From an uncultured Lachnospiraceae bacterium (GTDB lineage Bacteria; Bacillota; Clostridia; Lachnospirales; Lachnospiraceae): a DNA stretch of 12,080 nt. The position numbers and the translations under genes were made by a program. Below, one piece after another: positions 7,212-12,080 of this stretch (its first letter is position 1; each line of letters begins with the position of its first letter). Under the pieces are notes generated by a model. That model searched no databases. It was not told the DNA's origin and saw only the letters and a list, made by a program, of their open reading frames with translations. The stretch lies in NCBI GenBank assembly GCA_944376975.1, contig CALWEE010000031.1:1-12080 (forward strand), given 5' to 3'.

Positions 7212-8057
7212 GTGATCATACAGAAAGTCATCAATAACAATATCGTTTCGGCTGTAGACGATTCCGGGGCCGAGATCGTCGCCATGGGGCGTGGTCTGGG
7301 TTTTGGAGCGAGGCCGGGAGAGCCGGTCAACAAAAATAAGCTGGAAAAAGTCTTTTCGATCCGGAATCAGACGGTGGTGGAACAGCTGAAGGAACTGCTT
7401 GTCAACATACCGTTGGAATACATAGAAGCGGCGAACGACATCATCCGTTACGCCCAGACAGAAGCCGGGCTCCAGCTGGATCAGAGCATCTACGTGACGC
7501 TGACCGACCATATCAATTTCGCCATAGCCAGGCATAAACAGGGCATCCCCCTGGAAAACGCCATATTATGGGAGATCCGGCGCTTTTACAAACCGGAGTT
7601 CCGGGTGGGCGAATACGCGCTGAAGGTAATAAAAGAAAAGCTGAACACGGTATTCACGGAAGACGAAGCCGGCTTTATCGCCCTTCATTTCGTCAACGCG
7701 GAATACGGGACCAACATAAGGGACGCGGCCATTTTTCCCCAGATGCTGACGGCGATACTGAACATCGTCAAGCAGGAGATGCAGGTGGAATTCGATGAAG
7801 ACTCGCTTCATTATGAGCGGTTCGTGACCCATATCAAGTTCCTGATCCAGCGCGTTTACAAAAAAGAAGTCCTCAAAGACGAGGAGATCGAGATGGCGCT
7901 CATGTTCCGAAGGAAGTACCCGAGGGAATATGCCTGCAGCCGCAAGATCGCGGCGTATATCGAGAGCGTGGCCGATATACGCATATCCGAGGAGGAACGG
8001 ATGTATCTGCTCATCCATATACGCAGGGCGCTCATGGATGACGTACAGGGCGGCTGA
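7212..8057 (+). CDS. LicT/BglG-family PRD transcription antiterminator
   Basis: This RNA-binding antiterminator has 281 residues. An N-terminal CAT RNA-binding domain (about 1-55: MIIQKVINNNIVSAVDDSGAEIV, then GRGLGFGARPGEPV) is followed by PRD1 (about 65-170) and PRD2 (about 171-278). The four histidines used for phosphorylation by the PTS are all present, at H100 (TDHINFA), H159 (ALHFVN), H207 (THIKF) and H269 (LIHIRR), the same numbering as in B. subtilis LicT. In the family, the EIIB of the cognate permease phosphorylates PRD1 when sugar is absent and HPr-P phosphorylates PRD2. Sugar should therefore activate RAT binding and read-through. It starts at GTG 7212, 9 bases after GGGGGAG. The permease starts 94 bases downstream with no terminator or second RAT between them, so both genes are under the same switch. 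Confidence 0.95.
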   Translation: MIIQKVINNNIVSAVDDSGAEIVAMGRGLGFGARPGEPVNKNKLEKVFSIRNQTVVEQLKELLVNIPLEYIEAANDIIRYAQTEAGLQLDQSIYVTLTDHINFAIARHKQGIPLENAILWEIRRFYKPEFRVGEYALKVIKEKLNTVFTEDEAGFIALHFVNAEYGTNIRDAAIFPQMLTAILNIVKQEMQVEFDEDSLHYERFVTHIKFLIQRVYKKEVLKDEEIEMALMFRRKYPREYACSRKIAAYIESVADIRISEEERMYLLIHIRRALMDDVQGG

Positions 8058-8151
8058 TCGGCCGCGTGAAAAAGATTTTAGCCGGGTTGAAGTACCGGAT
8101 AAAATAAAAAGAGGGATTATCTATCAATCAAACTGAGGAGGGAAAAAAGTT

Positions 8152-9594
8152 ATGATGCGTTATTTGCAAAGACTTGGAAAATCTCTTATGCTCCCGGTTG
8201 CCTGTCTTCCGGTAGCAGCTATTCTTCAGGGTATCGGTTACTGGATCGACCCTGTCGGCTGGGGCGCCAACAGCGTGATCGCAGCGTTCCTTCTGAAAGC
8301 CGGCGGTTGTCTGATCGACCAGATGGCTATCCTGTTCGTTATCGGTGTCGCTGTCGGCATGTCTGATGACAACGATGGTACAGCAGGTCTGGCTGGTCTT
8401 GTATCCTGGCTGATCACCACAACGGTACTGTCCACCGCGTCTGTAGCCATGCTGCTCGGTATCGAAGAAGCGGCCGTGGATCCTGCGTTCTCCAAGATCC
8501 AGACCCAGTTCATCGGTATCCTTTGCGGTCTGATCGCCGCAGCTTGCTACAATAAATTCAAAAACACGAAACTTCCGGACGCGTTCTCTTTCTTCAGCGG
8601 AAAACGCTGTGTTGCCATCGTTACGGCAGGCGCTTCCATCGTTTCCACATTGATCCTGTTCTTCATTTGGCCGGTCATCTACAACGCCCTGGTATCCTTC
8701 GGCGAGATGATCATGAACCTGGGAGCAGTTGGAGCCGGTATCTACGGTTTCTTCAACCGTCTGCTCATTCCGTTCGGTCTGCACCACGCGCTGAATTCCG
8801 TATTCTGGTTTGACGTGGCAGGTATCAATGATATCGGTAAATTCTGGGGCAACGCCGCGGGCGGCGTCCTGGGACAGACAGGTATGTACATGTCCGGTTT
8901 CTTCCCGGTTATGATGTTCGGTCTTCCGGCAGCAGCCCTGGCTATGTACCATACCGCCAAGAAATCCAAAAAGAAAGTGGCCGCAGGTCTTCTGATCTCC
9001 GTTGCCATCGCTTCTTTCTTCAACGGCGTGACCGAGCCTCTGGAATTCTCTTTCATGTTCCTGGCTCCGGTACTTTACGTGCTCCACGCTTTACTTACCG
9101 GTGTTTCCATGGCAGTTGTGGCTCTGCTTCCTGCCCGTGCCGGATTTAACTTCTCAGCAGGTCTCATCGACCTTGTACTGAGCTTTAAGGCTCCGTTCGC
9201 GCTGAATCCGTGGATGCTCATTCCGATCGGCCTTGTTGTCGGCGTGATCTACTACATCGTATTCCGTATCGTTATCGTTGCCATGGATCTTAAGACTCCG
9301 GGCCGTGAGGACGACGATGTGGACGAATCCAAGGTACAGCTTGCCAACAACGACTTTACAGACGTGGCAAAGATCATCCTTGAAGGTTTAGGCGGACCGT
9401 CCAACGTGGCTTCCGTTGACAACTGCATCACCAGACTTCGTCTGGAAGTCAAAGACTATACAAAAGTCAACGAAAGCAAGATCAAATCCGCCGGCGTGGC
9501 CGGTGTCATCCGTCCGAGCAAAACAGCCGTTCAGGTTGTAGTCGGAACAAAAGTACAGTTTGTAGCGGATGAATTTAAAAAGCTCTGTAAATGA
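8152..9594 (+). CDS. nagE: PTS permease EIIC-EIIB, glucose/N-acetylglucosamine family
   Basis: This sugar-phosphotransferase permease imports and phosphorylates a hexose or amino sugar. It has 480 residues: a membrane EIIC domain (about 1-385), a charged linker (GREDDDVDESK) and a cytoplasmic EIIB domain (about 400-480). Landmarks are GLHHALN (H211/H212), NGVTEPLEF (E295) and the EIIB phosphocysteine C425 in VDNCITRLRL. No EIIA domain is fused, so a separate EIIA such as Crr must supply phosphate. The N-terminus MMRYLQRLGKSLMLPVACLPVAAIL resembles NagE-type permeases more than PtsG, so N-acetylglucosamine is my best guess for substrate; glucose or another sugar is possible. GAGGAGGG lies about 9 bases before ATG 8152 (ATG 8155 is also possible). 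Codon use is strongly biased to CGT, GGT, TTC and ATC, unlike the neighbours, which suggests high expression. Confidence 0.88.
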   Translation: MMRYLQRLGKSLMLPVACLPVAAILQGIGYWIDPVGWGANSVIAAFLLKAGGCLIDQMAILFVIGVAVGMSDDNDGTAGLAGLVSWLITTTVLSTASVAMLLGIEEAAVDPAFSKIQTQFIGILCGLIAAACYNKFKNTKLPDAFSFFSGKRCVAIVTAGASIVSTLILFFIWPVIYNALVSFGEMIMNLGAVGAGIYGFFNRLLIPFGLHHALNSVFWFDVAGINDIGKFWGNAAGGVLGQTGMYMSGFFPVMMFGLPAAALAMYHTAKKSKKKVAAGLLISVAIASFFNGVTEPLEFSFMFLAPVLYVLHALLTGVSMAVVALLPARAGFNFSAGLIDLVLSFKAPFALNPWMLIPIGLVVGVIYYIVFRIVIVAMDLKTPGREDDDVDESKVQLANNDFTDVAKIILEGLGGPSNVASVDNCITRLRLEVKDYTKVNESKIKSAGVAGVIRPSKTAVQVVVGTKVQFVADEFKKLCK

Positions 9595-9617
9595 TAATAT
9601 TTGAATAATCCCCGATG

Positions 9618-9642
9618 AAAAGGCTGCGTACGCAGCCTTTTT
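9618..9642 (+). terminator. Rho-independent terminator after the PTS permease
   Basis: The arms AAAAGGCTGC (9618-9627) and GCAGCCTTTT (9632-9641) form a perfect 10-bp stem with a GTAC loop, and the T tract is part of the right arm. Because A and T tracts flank a symmetrical stem, it could work in both directions. It ends the permease transcript, although cutC begins only 25 bases later without an evident promoter. Confidence 0.88.
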
Positions 9643-9666
9643 GTCGGTAAAGGAGGAGGCGTTAAA

Positions 9667-10404
9667 GTGATCCTTGAGATATGCGCGGACAGCGTCGCGT
9701 CGGTAAAGGCGGCCTGTGAAGGCGGGGCGGACCGGATCGAGCTGTGTGCCGACCTGATCATCGGAGGCACGACGCCCGGATACGGGCTGGCCAAAAAAGC
9801 CCGGGAGGCGGCGGATATCCCGATACGGGCGCTCATCCGCCCCCGGTTCGGCGATTTTTGCTATGACGACGACGCGTTTAAGGTCATGCTGGAAGACATA
9901 CGTCTTTTCAGGGAAATGGGGATAAACGGCGTGGTGACCGGTGTCTTAAAGCCGGACGGCTGTTTGGATATGGAGCGGATGAAACGGCTGAAAGAGGCGG
10001 CCGGGGATATGGATTTCGCCGTTCACAGGGCGTTTGACGTATCCAAAGATCCGTTCCGGTCACTAAAAGAGGCGATCGATCTGGGAGCGGCCACGCTGCT
10101 GACCAGCGGACAGGCGCCCACAGCCTGGGAAGGACGGGAGCTGCTGGCCCGCCTGAACGCCGAAGGCGGCGATAAGATCCAGATCATGGCCGGAAGCGGC
10201 GTCAGTGAGGCCAACATCCGTGACCTGGCCCGGGCGACCGGCCTGACCGCTTTCCACATGTCCGGGAAAAAGGAGACGCAAGGCGCCATGGCGTTTAAGC
10301 GGACCGGGATCCCCATGGGACTTCCCGGATTCGACGAATATACGATCCTGCGGACCGACGCGGAGGCGGTCAAAGCGGCGGCCAACGTCATAAAAAGCCT
10401 GTAA
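9667..10404 (+). CDS. cutC: CutC family protein (copper homeostasis CutC)
   Basis: This 245-residue TIM-barrel protein is of the normal CutC length. Family landmarks are the N-terminus LEICADSVASVKAACEGGADRIELCADLIIGGTTPGYG, then IRPRFGDFCYDDDAFKVMLEDI (about 58-79), VHRAFDV (about 119-125), TLLTSGQAPTAWEG and IMAGSGVSEANI. E. coli cutC was originally linked to copper tolerance, but the biochemical role of the family is unsettled and I would not infer copper handling from this copy. The usual (I/L)HxS segment near the C-terminus reads FHMSGKKE. It starts at GTG 9667, 7 bases after a GGAGGAGG site. No promoter is visible between the preceding terminator and this start, so expression probably depends on read-through from the PTS operon. 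Confidence 0.93.
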   Translation: MILEICADSVASVKAACEGGADRIELCADLIIGGTTPGYGLAKKAREAADIPIRALIRPRFGDFCYDDDAFKVMLEDIRLFREMGINGVVTGVLKPDGCLDMERMKRLKEAAGDMDFAVHRAFDVSKDPFRSLKEAIDLGAATLLTSGQAPTAWEGRELLARLNAEGGDKIQIMAGSGVSEANIRDLARATGLTAFHMSGKKETQGAMAFKRTGIPMGLPGFDEYTILRTDAEAVKAAANVIKSL

Positions 10405-10438
10405 AATGGATATTTTCGCGAAAAAAGCGAAAAAGGGT

Positions 10439-10467
10439 TTGAAAAAGCCGGAGGATGAGACTATGAT
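10439..10467 (+). promoter_or_regulatory. Sigma-A promoter of mscL
   Basis: TTGAAA (10439-10444) and TATGAT (10462-10467) have a spacing of 17 bases. Transcription would start near 10474, leaving a 25-base leader with AGAGGAG before ATG 10499. This supports the short mscL start over the longer open frame from 10406. Confidence 0.75.
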
Positions 10468-10498
10468 CGTTAAAGCAGTAAAAAAAGAGGAGATACAT

Positions 10499-10897
10499 AT
10501 GAAAAAATTTATTGAAGAGTTCAAAACGTTTGCCTTACGCGGCAACATGATGGACATGGCAGTCGGTGTTCTTATTGGTGGCGCCTTCTCCAGCCTTGTC
10601 ACATCCCTGACCGATAACTTCATCAATCCTGTCCTGAAATTCGTCACACGGGCAGAAAACTACAGCTTACAGGATGTGGCCGGTTTCGCGTCTTCCTTCC
10701 TGTCAGCGGTCGTAAACTTCTTTATCATGGCGTTCGTTCTGTTCTGCCTGCTCAAAGCCATCAATAAACTGATGGACCTTGGAAAGAAAAAAGAAGCGCC
10801 GGCAGCGCCGACAACGAAAAAATGTCCGTATTGCCTGACTGAGATCGACATCAACGCGACACGTTGCCCCCATTGTACATCTGAACTGGATAAATAA
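10499..10897 (+). CDS. mscL: Large-conductance mechanosensitive channel MscL with C-terminal zinc ribbon
   Basis: This pentameric membrane channel opens under osmotic downshock to release solutes. It has 132 residues. The N-terminal amphipathic helix MKKFIEEFKTFALRGNMMDMAVGVLIGGAF leads into TM1 (about 15-43), a short outer loop (about 44-65) and TM2 (about 66-92). After a basic, Ala/Pro-rich linker, the C-terminus carries two CxxC pairs (C109/C112 and C123/C126, in KKCPYC and TRCPHC), a zinc-ribbon tail in place of the plain helical bundle of E. coli MscL. Such tails occur in other Clostridia. AGAGGAG lies 6 bases before ATG 10499, and a consensus promoter at 10439-10467 fits this start. No terminator follows before the next promoter, so its transcript would run into the downstream riboswitch. 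Confidence 0.95.
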   Translation: MKKFIEEFKTFALRGNMMDMAVGVLIGGAFSSLVTSLTDNFINPVLKFVTRAENYSLQDVAGFASSFLSAVVNFFIMAFVLFCLLKAINKLMDLGKKKEAPAAPTTKKCPYCLTEIDINATRCPHCTSELDK

Positions 10898-10905
10898 GTT
10901 TCCGG

Positions 10906-10934
10906 TTGACAATCCCGTATTTACAGATTATACT
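10906..10934 (+). promoter_or_regulatory. Sigma-A promoter of the riboswitch-ATPase transcript
   Basis: A perfect TTGACA (10906-10911) and TATACT (10929-10934) are separated by 17 bases. The predicted start near 10941 coincides with the first base of the riboswitch P1 stem, so the RNA should begin with the aptamer itself. The -35 box is only 9 bases after the mscL stop codon. Confidence 0.9.
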
Positions 10935-10940
10935 TTCACT

Positions 10941-11035
10941 AATAAAAGGGAGTAACTGGCACCCAGGTGTTTGCGATGTCGTCAATACGATGGTAACTTC
11001 CATCCGTATCGCAATGAAACAGTGAGACTTTTATT
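10941..11035 (+). ncRNA. yybP-ykoY riboswitch (manganese-sensing aptamer)
   Basis: The element has P1 formed by AATAAAAG (10941-10948) and CTTTTATT (11028-11035), closed over the conserved GGGAGTA loop (10948-10954). A long hairpin follows, with TTGCGAT (10971-10977) pairing to ATCGCAA (11008-11014), an inner GATGG/CCATC stem (10989-10993 with 11000-11004) and the CGTCAATACG segment. The 3' side ends in the characteristic GTGAGACTTT. These match the yybP-ykoY class, which binds Mn2+ and commonly precedes Mn2+ exporters and P-type cation ATPases. The downstream gene is such an ATPase. I assigned it by eye from motif and context, without a covariance model. Confidence 0.88.
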
Positions 11036-11070
11036 GCCCATACTATCATTGGGCAATAAAAGTCTTTTTT
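11025..11070 (+). terminator. Riboswitch expression-platform terminator
   Basis: Arms 11025-11040 (AGACTTTTATTGCCCA) and 11050-11065 form a perfect 16-bp stem with a 9-base loop, followed by T to 11070. The left arm contains the entire P1 3' strand (11028-11035), so a ligand-stabilised aptamer prevents the terminator from forming. The switch is therefore ON with metal. It may also terminate read-through from mscL. Confidence 0.93.
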
Positions 11071-11097
11071 ATGCTACAGGAAAAAGGAGGACACAGC

Positions 11098-12080
11098 ATG
11101 TCAAAAGAGTATTATCAGCTGTCAGCCGAAGAAACGCAGATGGCGATCAATCAGAGCCTTGAGCCTCTGACCGATGAAGCCATACGGGAGCGGCAGGCAA
11201 AGTACGGCCCCAATGCCCTTGTGGAAGGGGAGAAAAAAAGCACGCTCCGTATCTTCGCGGAACAGTTTAAAGATTTTCTGGTGATCATCCTGATCATCGC
11301 GGCGATCATCTCCGCGTTTCTCGGAAACGGCGAAAGCGCGGCGGTCATCCTGATCGTCATCACGATCAACGGGATCCTGGGAACGGTCCAGACGGTCAAA
11401 GCGGCCCAGTCGCTGGACAGCCTGAAACAGATGTCCGCGCCGGAGGCGAAAGTACACCGTCACGGCAGCGTGATCCCGGTGCCTTCGTCGGAGGTGACGG
11501 TGGGCGATATCGTTTCCCTGGAAGCCGGCGATTATATCCCGGCGGATGGACGGCTGATCGAGTGCGCCAGCCTGAAGACCGATGAAAGCGCCCTGACCGG
11601 CGAAAGCGTCAGCGTTGAAAAAGACGTGGCGGCCATAGGCGGACAGGCGGCTCTCGGCGACCGGAAAAATATGGTCTACTCCGGCAGCTTTGTCACCTAC
11701 GGGAGGGCCGCCTATATCGTTACCGGCATCGGCATGGAGACCGAAGTGGGTAAGATCGCCGGCATGCTCAAAAGCGCGTCGGAAAAGAAGACGCCCCTCC
11801 AGGTCAGCCTGGATCAGTTCGGACGCAAGTTGTCCATACTTATCCTTGTTTTCTGCGGTATCCTTTTCGGCGTGAACGTTTTCCAGGGCGGCTCCATAGC
11901 GGACGCGTTCCTGTTCGCGGTGGCCCTGGCCGTGGCGGCCATACCGGAAGCCCTCAGCTCCATCGTGACCATCGTGCTTTCCTTCGGTACGCAGAAGATG
12001 GCCCGGGAAAACGCCATCATCCGGAAACTGCAGGCCGTGGAAGGGCTGGGGAGCGTATCGGTCATCTGTTCCGATAAGAC
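11098..12080 (+). CDS. P-type cation-transporting ATPase (P2 type), N-terminal part, runs off the window
   Basis: This is an ATP-driven membrane cation pump. 327 complete codons are visible before the edge. An N-terminal cation-ATPase domain (about 1-65, with LTDEAIRERQAKYGPNAL) is followed by TM1-TM2 (about 55-105), the actuator domain with LTGES (166-170), TM3-TM4 (about 240-300) with PEAL at 283-286, and the phosphorylation motif ICSDK with D326, where the window ends. Classical Ca2+ pumps read PEGLP in TM4; this one reads PEALSSIVTIVLS. The riboswitch upstream suggests Mn2+ (or Mn2+/Ca2+) export, as for Lactococcus YoaB, which is controlled by the same riboswitch class. Specificity cannot be settled from this portion. 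It starts at ATG 11098 with AAAGGAGG 7 bases upstream. Confidence 0.93.
   Translation, partial: MSKEYYQLSAEETQMAINQSLEPLTDEAIRERQAKYGPNALVEGEKKSTLRIFAEQFKDFLVIILIIAAIISAFLGNGESAAVILIVITINGILGTVQTVKAAQSLDSLKQMSAPEAKVHRHGSVIPVPSSEVTVGDIVSLEAGDYIPADGRLIECASLKTDESALTGESVSVEKDVAAIGGQAALGDRKNMVYSGSFVTYGRAAYIVTGIGMETEVGKIAGMLKSASEKKTPLQVSLDQFGRKLSILILVFCGILFGVNVFQGGSIADAFLFAVALAVAAIPEALSSIVTIVLSFGTQKMARENAIIRKLQAVEGLGSVSVICSDK

Noticed and set aside
8128..9087. Minus-strand open frame of 319 codons opposite the PTS permease
   Set aside because: Its composition is low in hydrophobic residues and rich in His/Gln/Asp/Glu, as expected from the antisense of a membrane protein. No motifs were seen, and the plus-strand gene is certain.
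10413..10433. Hairpin TTTTCGC/GCGAAAA after cutC as a terminator
   Set aside because: The stem is short and no T tract follows in the plus direction. It may contribute little or nothing to termination.
10406..10498. N-terminal extension of MscL from ATG 10406 or 10463
   Set aside because: The mscL promoter lies inside it (10439-10467), the MscL family starts at MKKFIEEFK, and AGAGGAG sits correctly before ATG 10499.
1..12080. Search for CRISPR arrays, tRNA/rRNA genes, insertion sequences, phage genes and att sites
   Set aside because: No spaced direct repeats, transposase or integrase motifs, terminal inverted repeats or RNA-gene signatures were seen. The region reads as ordinary chromosomal core genes.

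Overview
The window looks like chromosomal core sequence from a moderately GC-rich member of the Clostridia, most likely Lachnospiraceae. The reasons are strong AGGAGG-type ribosome binding sites, several GTG/TTG starts, AT-rich intergenic regions with textbook -35/-10 boxes, and the gene families present (a PucR/CdaR-type regulator beginning MISNQILQNT, FtsEX with an M23 hydrolase, a zinc-ribbon MscL). The genus cannot be fixed from sequence alone. No insertion sequence, integrase, phage gene, CRISPR array, tRNA or rRNA was seen.

Layout. At the left edge (1-302, minus strand) is the N-terminal part of a short-chain dehydrogenase/reductase. An AT-rich divergent spacer (303-671) follows. Then comes a plus-strand run that reads as one cell-envelope unit: a PucR/CdaR-type regulator, ftsE, ftsX (overlapping ftsE by 11 bases), a secreted coiled-coil M23 endopeptidase, an S41 carboxy-terminal processing protease and a membrane-anchored protein with a possible degenerate transglutaminase fold. 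In Firmicutes FtsEX is an ABC-type complex that gates peptidoglycan hydrolases during growth or division. Here the presumed client hydrolase lies directly downstream and keeps every catalytic residue.

The second region (7034-9642) is a sugar-PTS module. A consensus promoter leads to a ribonucleic antiterminator (RAT) overlapping a strong terminator. These are followed by a LicT/BglG-family antiterminator with all four PRD histidines, then a two-domain EIIC-EIIB permease of the glucose/N-acetylglucosamine family that ends at a clear terminator. The antiterminator should control its own synthesis and that of the permease. A cutC gene follows immediately.

The third region (10439-12080) has mscL with its own promoter and a C-terminal zinc ribbon. 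After it comes a yybP-ykoY (manganese-sensing) riboswitch whose P1 3' strand is also the left arm of a perfect 16-bp terminator, arranged as a ligand-ON switch. It controls a P-type cation ATPase cut by the window edge at its phosphorylation motif, probably a Mn2+/Ca2+ exporter.

I see no clearly new biological system. The points most worth a second look are the regulator heading the ftsEX operon, the apparently catalytically dead transglutaminase-like protein ending that operon, and the fine structure of the two RNA switches.
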